Of a DNA stretch of 64,000 nucleotides, positions 1 to 10,558 are shown piece by piece (the stretch's first letter is position 1; each line of letters starts with the position of its first letter). Under the pieces are notes generated by a model. The model had not been told where the DNA came from, searched no databases, and worked only from the letters and a program-made list of their open reading frames with translations. The position numbers and the translations under genes were made by a program. Location: assembly GCF_014084105.1 (NCBI RefSeq), contig NZ_CP048289.1, positions 5,279,922-5,343,921 of the forward strand, read 5' to 3'. This stretch comes from Streptacidiphilus sp. P02-A3a. Its GTDB lineage: Bacteria > Actinomycetota > Actinomycetes > Streptomycetales > Streptomycetaceae.

Positions 1-3000
1 GCCCAGGACGTAGCCGCCCAGGGTGGTGGGTTCGACCCAGGCGGAGACGCTGAAGTCGGTGCTCGGGTCGACCACGTAGCCGGTGGTGGCGAGTTGGCCG
101 GTGCCGGCCAGGTTCGCGTCGGGGGAGAACATGTCGCCGGTGTTCCAGGTGCCGGCGGTGGTGGTGGCGGTGAGGGGCTTGCTGCCGGTGGAGTCGGCGG
201 CGGTGGTGATGGCGGTGTCAGGGGCGGGGGGTGTGCCGCCAGGGGTGTTGCCGTCCAGGGCCCAGTTGTCAGTGGCGGTCAGCAGGGTGTCGGTCACGGT
301 GCCGGTGGAGCCGCCGGTGCCGGTGGTGCCGCTGCTGGGCAGGACAGTGGTGACCAGTGCGGTGACCACACCGCCGTTGCCGACGGCCCACAGGTCGGGG
401 ATGCCGTCGCCGTTGATGTCGCTGGCCTGGAGGGTTTCGGCCTGGTTGGTCAGGAAGCCGCTCGCCTGGATCTGGTAGGGGGTGTAGCTGAACAGCCCGG
501 TGGTGGGGCTGACTGCCAGGTTCTCCCACAGGTCGACCGCGCCGGTGGTCTTGTTCCACAGGTACATGTCGGTGCTGGTGCCGTTGCCGTCGGGCATCTG
601 GCAGGTGGCGATGGTCCAGTCGTTCCAGTCCTGGGTGCCGTCGGGGGTGGGCACGTTGCCCACGGTGCCGCCTGCCAGGGTGGTCTGGAGGGTGGTGTTG
701 GTGTTCCAGGTGCCGACGCCCTGCATGGCCGGGTACAGGTTCAGTACGTATCCGTTGGTGGCGTCGCCGGAGGTCCCGATGATGTCGGGGTAGCCGCTGC
801 CGTCGCCGGAGGTGTTGCCGGCGTTGGCGATCTGGAGGGCGTTGTCGCCGGTGTTGATGTCCTGGAAGAACGTGTCGTCGGCGTTGATGGTGGCTTCGTT
901 GCCGCTGAGTTGCGAGCTCAGTACCGAGCCGTCGCCGTTGCCGTAGAGGATGGAGCCGCCGCCGGCGTTGGCGCCGCTGGGGTAGTAGACCAGGACGTCC
1001 TGGAGGCCGGGGCCGTCGAACTGGCCGGTGACGGCCTGGGCTCCGTTGAAGTCGGCGGGGGAATCGTCACCGGTGTAGCCGTTGCCGTTGGCCCCGATGT
1101 CCACCGCGGAGGGGACGAGGTAGGCGGGCTGGCTGCCCTGGCCTGTGGCCTGCCACAGTCCGGAGGGGATGCCGTTTTGGCCACCGACGGTGACCAGGTC
1201 CGGGACTCCGTCGCCGCTGAGGTCACTGTCGGCGGCCGGGGCGGCGGCGTTGGCGATGAACGGGACGCTGGATCCCTCGTAGCCGAAGTTGCCCGCAGGC
1301 GACTGACTCATGGCTGTCAGCACGTTGGTGCGCCGGGTCGGCGCGAAGGTGATGGTCGCGACACCGTTGGTGGCGGTGACGGTGTTGGGCGGGCCGCCGT
1401 TGAGTTGCCACTGGTAGGTGGCAGGGGTGTTGCTCGTGGTGCAGGAGTTGTCGGAGGCGCAAGCCGGAGTGATGGTCGCGGTGGTCTGGGCGGCGACGGT
1501 GCTGGCTTTGTCGGCCGGCGGGGTGATCGTGGGCGCGCTGGGCCGGGTCGAGTCGAAGGTGAAGCTGCACACGCTCGTCGGTTTGCTGGAGACGTTGAAG
1601 TCGGTTGCGGTGACTGTCCAGTCGACTTTCAGGAGCTTGCCGGCGGCGAGTTTTTCGAGGGTCGCCTTGGGCAGTTTCAGCGGGAGGGCTCCCCCGGACT
1701 GGCCGTTGAGGCTCTGCGGGTTGGTGTCGGGGACCACCAGGGTGCTGGTGCCGTCCACGTAGACGTGGAAGGTGGCGCCGACAGGGCCGTTGTCGGGGTC
1801 GGTCAGCGTCGAGTACAGCCACACATCGCCGTCGCCCACGTAGCTGGCTCCGCTGCAGGTGCTGGCCGGGGAGGTGTGCAGGTTGCTGGGCACGTCCGGG
1901 GTGTGGTCGTAAGTGATGGACAGAGACGCCGTGTCGTGGTCGAACTCCTTGTAGGCGTTCTCGTCGGTCTCGTCGGTGACCAGGCCCAGGACTACCGACT
2001 TGGTGGTGCCCGCGTTGGCGACGCTCTGGATGTAGGACTGGATGTTGAAGGGGACCCCGTGTGCGGGGCAGCCGGTGTAGCCGTAGTCGGCGTTGGTGGT
2101 GGTGAGCAGCGAGGACAGGTTCGGCCGGTTGCTGTCCCAGGTCGTGGCGCTGCTGATCTTCGAGTTGGACTCGTAGAGCTTGACCGGGTAGGCGGTGGCG
2201 CAGGTGCTGGAGTCGACCTCGGTGATGTTGAACTGCGCGGAGGAGACGGTGGATCCGTAGATCTGGGAGGGGATGCTCATCTGCACGAAGGACTCGGCCG
2301 TGAAGTAGGGCGGTGTCCAGTCGTTCAGGCCCACCCGCAGGTTGTCGCTGGACTCCCAGTAACTCTGGTCCGCGTAGTAGGAGTTGATCTGGGTCCAGGC
2401 CTGGAGCTTGCCCCCCGCGTTGGGCGAGTTGAACGTGGGGTCCACGTACACCGGGTACTTGACGCCTGGACCGGTCAGCAGCGACGCGGCCGGTGTCAGG
2501 ACGATCCCCGCAGCGGTGGTACGCACGCCGATCGCGGCGGTGTGCGCTCCGCGTCCGGGGCCGGCCGTGGTGGAGTCCGCGGGCAGGACCGCGGCCGCGA
2601 CGGCGGCGGCCCTGGCGGCGCTGGTCGCGTCCGTCTTGCCTTTGGCCGCGGAGGCCGCGGCGGTCGGGGCGGTGGCGGTGGAGGAGTCCCACATCCGGGG
2701 GATCGGTGCGGTGAAGACCGACTGGCCCGAGGGGGTGCGGGCGGTGATGTTGCCTGCGGCGTCACTGCTGAGCCTGACCCCGGTCGCCCTGACCGCGAGG
2801 GTCAGCGACTTGAGGGCCGGATTTGCGGCCGCCTTGGCGTTCTTGACAACCAGGACTTCGGAAAAGGATCCCTGGGTGTTCGCAGTGACGGTCAGGTCGA
2901 CGCCGCTGAGCACGTTGCGGTAGGTCGCGGTGTCCCCGGACAGCACGGGGGCCGGCAGTCGCACCGGCAGGCTCACCGCGAGTCGGCGGCCCAGACTGTC

Positions 3001-3444
3001 CATGGTCGCCAGCGGGCCGCCGCCACCGGCGGACAGGCTCAGGTCACTGCTGGTGACCGCGGTGGAGATGCTTCCGTCCAGATTCTTGACCAGGGTGGCG
3101 TTCAGGGGCTTCCAGGCGTCGCCCACGCGCTTGCGCACCGGGACCAGGGACTCGTCCAGCGTGAACGTGCCGTTCGCGTTGGCGGTCAGGGTGCTGTCGA
3201 CGGTGGTTTCACCGGTGGCCACGACGGCCTTCCCGGTCTCCCGGGCCCGGGCGGACGCCTGATCGGCGCTCAGCGCCGAGTCCAGCCCGGCCGCGCCCCG
3301 GTCGTCGGCCGCGGTCGTCCTCGCGGTTACCGGGGTGGCGGCAGCAGCCGGAAGGGCCAGGAGGGAGCCGGTGGCGGTTATCAGCATGCCGAGCGCGGCA
3401 GCGGTACTGACCGCGCGCCGGACCCGGCGTCTGGGACGTGACAT
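1..3444 (-). CDS. Giant exported FG-GAP/LamG protein, 3' end beyond the left edge
   Basis: The frame is open from an ATG at 3444 to base 1 with no stop (1148 codons seen), so the C-terminus lies outside the window. The N-terminus is a Sec-type signal: basic residues (MSRPRRRVRR), a hydrophobic stretch, then an Ala-rich cleavage region near residue 35. Further on are a Ser/Thr-rich beta-type region, a DNRLRE-like segment (DPTFNSPNAGG...), Ig-like stretches, then FG-GAP/VCBS calcium-binding repeats (DLSGDGVPDLVTVG near 1240-1200 and DINGDGIPDLWAVG near 420-380). The last residues in the window (DFSVSAWVEPTTLGGYVLG) begin a LamG/jelly-roll domain. Proteins of this architecture often neighbour secreted RHS proteins in actinomycetes, and here it is divergent from one. 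A surface or cell-wall adhesive role is inference. The opposite strand shows a long open frame, but it lacks any domain. Confidence 0.88.
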   Translation of the reverse strand, partial: MSRPRRRVRRAVSTAAALGMLITATGSLLALPAAAATPVTARTTAADDRGAAGLDSALSADQASARARETGKAVVATGETTVDSTLTANANGTFTLDESLVPVRKRVGDAWKPLNATLVKNLDGSISTAVTSSDLSLSAGGGGPLATMDSLGRRLAVSLPVRLPAPVLSGDTATYRNVLSGVDLTVTANTQGSFSEVLVVKNAKAAANPALKSLTLAVRATGVRLSSDAAGNITARTPSGQSVFTAPIPRMWDSSTATAPTAAASAAKGKTDATSAARAAAVAAAVLPADSTTAGPGRGAHTAAIGVRTTAAGIVLTPAASLLTGPGVKYPVYVDPTFNSPNAGGKLQAWTQINSYYADQSYWESSDNLRVGLNDWTPPYFTAESFVQMSIPSQIYGSTVSSAQFNITEVDSSTCATAYPVKLYESNSKISSATTWDSNRPNLSSLLTTTNADYGYTGCPAHGVPFNIQSYIQSVANAGTTKSVVLGLVTDETDENAYKEFDHDTASLSITYDHTPDVPSNLHTSPASTCSGASYVGDGDVWLYSTLTDPDNGPVGATFHVYVDGTSTLVVPDTNPQSLNGQSGGALPLKLPKATLEKLAAGKLLKVDWTVTATDFNVSSKPTSVCSFTFDSTRPSAPTITPPADKASTVAAQTTATITPACASDNSCTTSNTPATYQWQLNGGPPNTVTATNGVATITFAPTRRTNVLTAMSQSPAGNFGYEGSSVPFIANAAAPAADSDLSGDGVPDLVTVGGQNGIPSGLWQATGQGSQPAYLVPSAVDIGANGNGYTGDDSPADFNGAQAVTGQFDGPGLQDVLVYYPSGANAGGGSILYGNGDGSVLSSQLSGNEATINADDTFFQDINTGDNALQIANAGNTSGDGSGYPDIIGTSGDATNGYVLNLYPAMQGVGTWNTNTTLQTTLAGGTVGNVPTPDGTQDWNDWTIATCQMPDGNGTSTDMYLWNKTTGAVDLWENLAVSPTTGLFSYTPYQIQASGFLTNQAETLQASDINGDGIPDLWAVGNGGVVTALVTTVLPSSGTTGTGGSTGTVTDTLLTATDNWALDGNTPGGTPPAPDTAITTAADSTGSKPLTATTTAGTWNTGDMFSPDANLAGTGQLATTGYVVDPSTDFSVSAWVEPTTLGGYVLG

Positions 3445-3723
3445 GGTCGGCAAGGAAGATCACTTTCGCAGTAGGGCCCGTGCGGCCCCGATCGCCGAAC
3501 ACGCTAAACGCCACCACGACGGCAGACGAACAACGTGACATGGATCACTCGTGACTTCGTCTGTCCATGTCATCTATTGCCCGTTACGCGCAAGGGATCT
3601 TTACCTGCTGTTTCCCTTTGACTGTTGCCTCTCATGAGAGTGTCGCGTGGTTTGGCCGGGGTGTTCACGCCCGAACTGGCGTGAACGGGCTGACAGGTAA
3701 GCGAGCTGACGAGGGGTTGCACA
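3445..3723. promoter_or_regulatory. Divergent control region with three perfect palindromes
   Basis: This 279-bp gap separates the LamG-type gene (leftward) from the RHS gene (rightward) and must hold both promoters. It contains three perfect inverted repeats: TGACATGGA / TCCATGTCA (3536-3544 and 3564-3572, 19-nt spacer), the 12-bp palindrome CTCTCATGAGAG (3629-3640), and GTTCACGCC / GGCGTGAAC (3663-3671 and 3678-3686, 6-nt spacer). The last sits 37 bp before the RHS start. A run TTGACT at 3618-3623 could be a -35 box. Operator function is inference. Confidence 0.55.
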
Positions 3724-6700
3724 ATGATTCTCGGTGGGGGAGAACGAGCGTGGTTCACGCCGCGCTCAGCAGAGGCGGGAAAGCGCCATCGTGCTGGAGC
3801 CGGGCGCGGATGGGTTGCCTCCGCTGCCGTCGGCGCGATGCTCGCCACACTCGGAGTGAGCGGACCCGTACAGGCCACGTCGGCGCGCGTCGGCGCGCCG
3901 ACGCTGTCGCCGACACCGTCAGTCAAGAACGTGACACCGGTGCTGACTCATCCAGGGAAGGCGCCCGCCGCGGCTGAGCAGTACCACGCCACCGCTACCC
4001 ACTGGCCCGCAGCCTCCAGCACCACCTTGCGCCTCGCCGCAGGGGCGAGCGGCCGTTCAAGCGCGCTGACCTCCATGACCGGCGCGGCTGGGACAGCGGC
4101 AGCGCAGAGCAGCGCCACGCCGGTGAGCCTCACGCCGATAGTCGCCAAGGGAGGCAGCTACCGTGGTCCAGACACGGTCCAGGTCACCATGGCCAGTCAG
4201 CAAGCCGCGACGAAGGCGGGTGTGAACGGCGTCCTGTTCTCACTGGACCCCGCCGTCGGCGCCACCAGCGGCAAGGCTCAGGTTGCTCTGGACTATTCGG
4301 CGTTCGCCCAGGCATACGGTGCCGGGTTCGGCGGCCGGTTGCAGCTGGTGGAACTCCCCGCCTGTGCTCTGACGACACCTCATCTGGCCTCCTGTCGAAC
4401 CCGTACGCCCCTCGGCTCGATCAATCACTCCGCCTCGAAGTCCCTGACCGCGACGGTCTCACTGCCGGCTTCTGTCACCCCGAAGGCTGGTGCCGTGCCC
4501 TCGGCGGTGACCACAAGTGCCGTTGCCAAGCCTGCGATGGTCCTGGCCGCGGTGTCCGGGGGGAGTGCGGGTGACGGCGGCGGACCGGAGGGAACGTACG
4601 GTACGACCAGTCTGAAGGCGGCGGGCTCCTGGACCGCCGGGGGCTCCAACGGCTCCTTCCAGTACGGCTATGACATCACTGTCCCGCCCGCCGGGTCCTC
4701 GCTGACCCCGAAACTGTCGCTGAGTTACGACTCCGGTTCGGTCGACGGCCAGACCTCGGCCACACAGGCGCAGGCCGGATGGATCGGCGACGGATGGGAC
4801 ATGCCCCAGTCCTTCATCGAGGAGACGTTCACCAGCTGCGCCGACAGTCCTGAAGGAAGCGCCTCGCCGACCTCCACCGGCGACGACTGCTACGCAGGCC
4901 CTGTGCTCACCCTGTCGCTCAACGGTTCCAGTACTGACCTGGTGTGGGACGCCACTGCCAAGGTCTGGAAGACGGCGGACGACGACGGCAACGTGGTGGC
5001 GCACGTCACCGGCTCGAACAACGGCGACGGCACCTACAACACCGACTACTACACGGTCACCGACAGCGCGGGCACGGTCTACTCTTTCGGCCTGAACCAC
5101 CTGCCGGGTTGGACCACGGGCAAGGCCGCGACGAACTCGGTCGACACGGAACCGGTCTACTCCGCGCACTCCGGTGACCCCTGCTACAGCTCCTCGGGCT
5201 TCACCTCGTCGGTGTGCACCATGGGATACCGCTACAACCTGGACTACGTCAAGGACGTTCACGGCAACGCCATGGCGTACTACTACGACCAGGACACCAA
5301 CTACTACGGCCAGGACAACGGCGCCAAGAACACCTCCTACGTGCGGGACTCGCACTTGGACCACGTGGACTACGGCTTCACCGACGGCAACGCCTACGGC
5401 ACCGTCGCCGACAGAGTCTCGTTCGCAACAGCGGATCGCTGCATGGCCGGAGCCAGCGCCTGCGACCCGCTGAACTCCACCACCGAAGCGAACTGGCCCG
5501 ACGTGCCGTTCGACCAAGCCTGCGCCTCCGGGGCCACCTGCGCCTCCTACTCGCCGTCCTTCTACTCCACGGTGCGTCTGGCGTCTATCACCACCGAACA
5601 GTGGGACACCCTGACCTCCGCGTACAACACGGTGGACACCTACACCCTGAACCAGACCATGCCGACGGACGGCGACGGCGGGGCGACCCTGTGGCTGGCC
5701 TCTGTCTCACGCAAGGGCTCCGATTCCCGGGCCACCGGTTCCGCTACGGCGATCACCCTGCCGTCCGTCTCCTTCGGCATGATCGACCTGCCCAACCGGG
5801 TCGACACCGTCACCGACGGGCTGCCGCCCCTCTACCGATTCCGCATCAGCTCGGTGACCACCGAGTCAGGCTCGGTCATCGGAGTGGACTACGGCCTGAA
5901 CGACCCGTGCAAGGCACCGGTCACCATCACCCCGTCCAGTAACACCTCCTCCTGCTACCCGGTGTACTGGACACCTGAGGGCTACAGCGCCCCGTTCCTC
6001 GACTGGTTCAACAAGTACGTCGTGCAGGAGGTCACCCAGAGCGATCCCACCGGCGGCGCACCGGTGATGCAGACCTCCTACAAGTACTCGGGAGCCGCCT
6101 GGCACTACGACGACAACGAGGTCGTCCAGGCCAAGTACCGCAGCTACGGCCAGTGGCGCGGCTACTCGGACGTGAAAACCTTCACCGGTGACGGGGTCAA
6201 CGATCCGCAGACCGAGAGCGAGACGCAGTACTACCAGGGCATGTCGGACGACAACAACAGCACAGCTGTGACCTTGACCGACTCCCAGGGTGGCAAGCAC
6301 GACGACGCCGACCAACTTGCTGGCGAACCAATGGAATCCACGACCTACCTGGGGTCCGGCGGCCCGGTCAACCAGTCCACCATCACCTCGTACTGGGTCT
6401 CGCCGGCCACCGCCAGCCGCGCCAGGACCGGCCTCCCGGCGCTGACCGCGAACCTGGTCGAACCGGTCGAGAACTGGAGCCGGACCGCGGACACCGACGG
6501 CGGCACCACCACTTGGCGCATCAGCGAGACCGACACCAGCTATGACACGACGCTGACCGATGCGGACTTCGGCCTGCCCCAGGTCAGCTACACCCACACG
6601 GTGCCCGCCCAAGCCGCCTACGACCGCTGCACCACCACCAGCTACGCACCCGCCAACACGAGTGAGAACCTGGTCGGGCTGGTGTCGGGTGCCGAGACCG

Positions 6701-9700
6701 ACTCGGTGGCCTGCGGAGGGTTCACCGAGGGCAGCGTCAGTAGTGTCCCCGGCTCGCTCAACACCCTCACCGCGCCGGGTACCGTGTCCCGTCCAGCCCA
6801 GGTCGTCTCCGCGACCCGAAGCTTCTACGACGACCCCACTGATGCGGCCAAGCCGTCAAGCTGGCCCAGCCTGACGTTCCCGCAGACCACCGCCCCCACC
6901 AAGGGCGAGGTCTCGATCGTGCAGAAGGCCAACGGCTACAGCGGCAGTGCCTTCGGCTGGACCACCACCTCTGCGCAGGTCTTCGACGCGGCCGGGCGCG
7001 GAACCGACGCCTACGACCCGGTCGGTTCGGACACCCACACCACGTACACCACCGACACCGTTGGCCTGGTCACCGGGACCACCACCACCAATGCCCTCAG
7101 TCAGAGTGTCTCAGTCACCCTGGACCCGGCCCGCAACCTCACCCTGACCTCCACTGACGCCAACGGCATCGTCACCACCACCCAGTACGACACCCTGGGC
7201 CGCGCCACCTCGGTCTGGACAGCCTCCCGCCCCACCAGCAGTCCAGCGAACAACACCTACAGTTATCTGGTGTCCAACACCGGCGTCACCGCGGTGACCA
7301 CGGACACCATGAACGACGAGTCCGGCTACAACGTCTCGACCGTCATTTATGACGCGCTACTGCGACCCCGGCAAACCCAGACTCCGACTCCACAGGGCGG
7401 GCGGCTGGTCACTGACACCTTCTACGACACTCGCGGTTGGAAGTCGGCGACCTACAAAGGCTGGTGGGATCCGGCCACGACGCCGGACACGACTCTGGTA
7501 TCCGCGGCCAACCTCAAGGACGAAGTCCCCAACCAGGACTACTACACCTACGACGGCCTGGGCCGGGTGGTGGTCGACTCCTCCGAGAAGGACAACGTGG
7601 TGGTCTCCTCAACCACCACCATCTACAACGGCGACCGCACCACCGTCATCCCCACCACTGCGCCGATTCCGGCCAGCGGTGTCATCCCGGCCGGCGGCGG
7701 CACGGTCACCTCGACCGTGACCGACCCGCTCGGACGCACCACCGAACTCGACTCCTACACCAGTGCCCCGACGCTGAACACTCCCACCAACACCTTCACC
7801 GGTACCTGGTCCATCGCCGGCGGCACCAGTCAGGCCATCACCTACGGCTACGACAGCCACGACAACCAGAACACCACCACTGCTGGCGGATCTACCTGGA
7901 CCGACACCTACAACCTGCTGGGCCAGATCACCGCCAAGTCCGACCCCGACGCCGGCAACTCGACCATGACCTACGACGCTGCGGGGAACCTGACCCAGGC
8001 CACAGACGCGCTCGGCCACACGGTCAGCACCACCTACGATGCCCTGGGCCGCAAGACCGCCCAGTACAACGCCGCCACTACGGCCCAGAGCTCCAGCAAC
8101 GAGACTGCGTCCTGGATCTACGACAACAGCAACAACGTGACCGGTGTGACCGACGCCATCGGACAGCTCACAACCTCCACCGCATACAACAACGGTGCCG
8201 CCTACGTCACCCAGGCCGGAGCATTCAACGCCTTCGGCGAGTCCAAGGGCGAGACCATCACCATCCCCTCCGCCGAGGGAGCCCTGGCCGGCACCTACAC
8301 CTTCCAGCACACCTACTCCACCAACACCGGCCTCCTGCTCAAGGACATCAACCCCGCCGCCGGAGGTCTTCCCGCAGAATCGGTCATCCACGGCTACGCG
8401 GGAGCCCTCGACCTGCCCAACACCCTCATCGGCGCCAACGGCTACACCCAGGGCGTCACCTACGACGCCTTCGGCCGCGTCGAGCAGGAAACGATCGGTG
8501 CGTCGACCAGCGAGGCCTACCTCACTAACACCTTCGACCTGCACACCAGCGAACTGAGCGACGAGTTGATCACCCGCTCGACCGCCACCCCAGCCGACGT
8601 CGACGACGAGTCGTACCAGTACGACACAGACGGCAACATCACCTCGCAGACCAGCACCCGCCTCGGTTCCTCCAGCAGCAGCGAGACCCAGTGCAACCAG
8701 TACGACAGCCTCCAGCGCTTGACCCAGGCCTGGACCGCCACCGACTCCTGCGCCGCAACCCCCACCGCCGGTAACTCCAGCACGGTCGGCGATGGAATCA
8801 GCGGCGGCGCGTACTGGACCAGCTGGACTTTCGATGCCCTGGGCAACCGCCAGACCGAGACCGACCACTCCACCACCGGCGGCACCGACGCCACCACCGA
8901 CTACGCCTACAACGGCAACGGCACCAACCAGCCGCAGACCTTGACGTCCACCACCGGCGGCACGAGCGGCCCCACCAACTACGGCTACGACGCCGACGGC
9001 AACATGACTAGCCGGACCACCCCCAGCACCGGCACGCAGACTCTGATCTGGTCCCCCAACGGCCAGCTCACCAACATCAACGGCGGCACCGCGGGCAACA
9101 GCAGCTTCGTCTACGACGCCAGTGGATCCCTGCTGCTTGAGAAGGACCCCGGCAGCACCACCCTCTACCTGTCCGGCGAACAGCTCACCCTCACCGGCAC
9201 CACCGTCACCGGCACCCGCTTCTACGACCTCCCCGGTGGCGGCACTGCGGTACGCACGGCAGCTGGAAACAACTACCAGTTCCAGTTCAGTGACCAGCAC
9301 GGAACCAACGGCCTCGCTCTGGACTACACTGCGCAGAACCCCACCTGGCGGCAATTCACCCCCTACGGAGCCCCCCGCGGCACCACAGTCAGCTGGGCCG
9401 ACAATCGCGGATTCCTCAATGCCCCAACCGACACCAGCACCGGCCTGACTGTCGTTGGCTCGCGCGAGTACGATCCCACCACCGGCCGCTTCATCAGCCT
9501 CGATCCCCTCTTCGAAGCCACCAGTCTGCAACAACTCAACGGCTACAGTTACGCCGAGGACGACCCGATCAACCAGTCCGATCCCACCGGCAACATGGTC
9601 ATGATCATGGCCGGGGACGCGGTCGGCTCGGCGGCGGCCGTCGAGGGCTACTACGCACGGCAGTCGGCTGAGGAATCGGCTGCCCAAAGGGCAGCTATCC

Positions 9701-10554
9701 GCTGGCAGATCGCCGAGGACGACTACTACTACAACTACTATCTCCCGGCCTACGACCAGTGGCAGCAGGAGATGAACAGGTGGACGGCCTACAACGCCAA
9801 GACCCACTGCGCCGGCGGCGGTAAATTCACCACCTGCCGCTCACAGGCTCAGATCGACCAAGGAAACGCTTCTCTCCACAACCTGGTATCCACTGTCGCG
9901 GATAATTCTGGAACCGTGGGTGACGCTGGTTGGAACGCCCTCGGAATGCTCGCAGGGGCAGGTGGGGCAGCGGGGGGTGGCGTGTTGGCGGCCAGCGGTG
10001 TGGGCGAGTGCGCGCTAGGCGTACCTTGCGTCGTCGGAGCGCCTTCCCTCGCAGGAGGACTCGCTGTCGCTACGCCCAGCGCCGGCCTCATGATCAAATC
10101 TGCGACGGGATTCGGCGAGGACCTCAACACGCTGATGAACGCCTCATCCAGCGACGCGGCATCCGCAGACGGTCCTTCGAATCCCGGACCTGCGCCAACC
10201 ATGAACTCCGCCCAGTATCTTGGCAGGGCCAGGGAGAAGTTCGTGGCTGACTTGATTGGAGGAACGGACACGGCGGATGAAAACGGCCAGGGTATGATGG
10301 TGACTCGCCCGAATGTTGGGTCCACGGATGTCGACGTGATTGGGCCGAATGGTGAATACGTTGGGGTCGGGGGTTCGGCGAAAGCATTGAGTCCTACAAA
10401 ATTTGGTTCCAGATTGTCAATTCTGAAGTGGACGGCCGATCAGAAGGGAGTGGCTGCCCAGTACTACCTGGCCCAGGGAACGCCTCAGTCGGCCATAGAT
10501 CAGGCGACAAAGGCCCTCGGGGCGGGTAACGTATTCATCTTCGACATGGGGTGA
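3724..10554 (+). CDS. Secreted RHS/YD-repeat polymorphic toxin with nuclease-like C-terminus
   Basis: A 2276-residue protein. The ATG at 3724 has a GAGGGG ribosome-binding site 7 bases upstream. Residues 1-55 form a long signal-like N-terminus with a hydrophobic core. An SpvB-like beta region follows (YGYDITVPPAG, LSLSYDSGS near residues 315-345), then many YD repeats (for example YDALGRKTAQY, YGYDADGNMT) to about residue 1900, and the RHS-associated core motif REYDPTTGRFISLDP near 1915-1930. After a variable linker with a Tyr-rich patch and a Gly/Ala-rich hydrophobic stretch, the last ~120 residues form the variable tip, with TDVDVIGPNGEYVGVGGSAK near 2195-2215. The D-x-D and trailing K suggest a PD-(D/E)XK nuclease-like core, but the usual ExK is not clear. 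RHS shells encapsulate C-terminal toxins released into competitors; the toxin's activity here is unproven. Confidence 0.9.
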   Translation: MILGGGERAWFTPRSAEAGKRHRAGAGRGWVASAAVGAMLATLGVSGPVQATSARVGAPTLSPTPSVKNVTPVLTHPGKAPAAAEQYHATATHWPAASSTTLRLAAGASGRSSALTSMTGAAGTAAAQSSATPVSLTPIVAKGGSYRGPDTVQVTMASQQAATKAGVNGVLFSLDPAVGATSGKAQVALDYSAFAQAYGAGFGGRLQLVELPACALTTPHLASCRTRTPLGSINHSASKSLTATVSLPASVTPKAGAVPSAVTTSAVAKPAMVLAAVSGGSAGDGGGPEGTYGTTSLKAAGSWTAGGSNGSFQYGYDITVPPAGSSLTPKLSLSYDSGSVDGQTSATQAQAGWIGDGWDMPQSFIEETFTSCADSPEGSASPTSTGDDCYAGPVLTLSLNGSSTDLVWDATAKVWKTADDDGNVVAHVTGSNNGDGTYNTDYYTVTDSAGTVYSFGLNHLPGWTTGKAATNSVDTEPVYSAHSGDPCYSSSGFTSSVCTMGYRYNLDYVKDVHGNAMAYYYDQDTNYYGQDNGAKNTSYVRDSHLDHVDYGFTDGNAYGTVADRVSFATADRCMAGASACDPLNSTTEANWPDVPFDQACASGATCASYSPSFYSTVRLASITTEQWDTLTSAYNTVDTYTLNQTMPTDGDGGATLWLASVSRKGSDSRATGSATAITLPSVSFGMIDLPNRVDTVTDGLPPLYRFRISSVTTESGSVIGVDYGLNDPCKAPVTITPSSNTSSCYPVYWTPEGYSAPFLDWFNKYVVQEVTQSDPTGGAPVMQTSYKYSGAAWHYDDNEVVQAKYRSYGQWRGYSDVKTFTGDGVNDPQTESETQYYQGMSDDNNSTAVTLTDSQGGKHDDADQLAGEPMESTTYLGSGGPVNQSTITSYWVSPATASRARTGLPALTANLVEPVENWSRTADTDGGTTTWRISETDTSYDTTLTDADFGLPQVSYTHTVPAQAAYDRCTTTSYAPANTSENLVGLVSGAETDSVACGGFTEGSVSSVPGSLNTLTAPGTVSRPAQVVSATRSFYDDPTDAAKPSSWPSLTFPQTTAPTKGEVSIVQKANGYSGSAFGWTTTSAQVFDAAGRGTDAYDPVGSDTHTTYTTDTVGLVTGTTTTNALSQSVSVTLDPARNLTLTSTDANGIVTTTQYDTLGRATSVWTASRPTSSPANNTYSYLVSNTGVTAVTTDTMNDESGYNVSTVIYDALLRPRQTQTPTPQGGRLVTDTFYDTRGWKSATYKGWWDPATTPDTTLVSAANLKDEVPNQDYYTYDGLGRVVVDSSEKDNVVVSSTTTIYNGDRTTVIPTTAPIPASGVIPAGGGTVTSTVTDPLGRTTELDSYTSAPTLNTPTNTFTGTWSIAGGTSQAITYGYDSHDNQNTTTAGGSTWTDTYNLLGQITAKSDPDAGNSTMTYDAAGNLTQATDALGHTVSTTYDALGRKTAQYNAATTAQSSSNETASWIYDNSNNVTGVTDAIGQLTTSTAYNNGAAYVTQAGAFNAFGESKGETITIPSAEGALAGTYTFQHTYSTNTGLLLKDINPAAGGLPAESVIHGYAGALDLPNTLIGANGYTQGVTYDAFGRVEQETIGASTSEAYLTNTFDLHTSELSDELITRSTATPADVDDESYQYDTDGNITSQTSTRLGSSSSSETQCNQYDSLQRLTQAWTATDSCAATPTAGNSSTVGDGISGGAYWTSWTFDALGNRQTETDHSTTGGTDATTDYAYNGNGTNQPQTLTSTTGGTSGPTNYGYDADGNMTSRTTPSTGTQTLIWSPNGQLTNINGGTAGNSSFVYDASGSLLLEKDPGSTTLYLSGEQLTLTGTTVTGTRFYDLPGGGTAVRTAAGNNYQFQFSDQHGTNGLALDYTAQNPTWRQFTPYGAPRGTTVSWADNRGFLNAPTDTSTGLTVVGSREYDPTTGRFISLDPLFEATSLQQLNGYSYAEDDPINQSDPTGNMVMIMAGDAVGSAAAVEGYYARQSAEESAAQRAAIRWQIAEDDYYYNYYLPAYDQWQQEMNRWTAYNAKTHCAGGGKFTTCRSQAQIDQGNASLHNLVSTVADNSGTVGDAGWNALGMLAGAGGAAGGGVLAASGVGECALGVPCVVGAPSLAGGLAVATPSAGLMIKSATGFGEDLNTLMNASSSDAASADGPSNPGPAPTMNSAQYLGRAREKFVADLIGGTDTADENGQGMMVTRPNVGSTDVDVIGPNGEYVGVGGSAKALSPTKFGSRLSILKWTADQKGVAAQYYLAQGTPQSAIDQATKALGAGNVFIFDMG

Positions 10555-10558
10555 CCGG

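Noticed and set aside
94..3441. Very long open frame on the plus strand opposite the LamG-type gene
   Set aside because: It is a Gly/Val/Arg-rich shadow produced by high GC; it has no domain, signal or ribosome-binding site, while the minus-strand frame has a signal peptide and FG-GAP repeats.
7609..9807. 732-codon minus-strand frame inside the left RHS gene
   Set aside because: Gly/Val-rich mirror of the YD repeats; no conserved motif.
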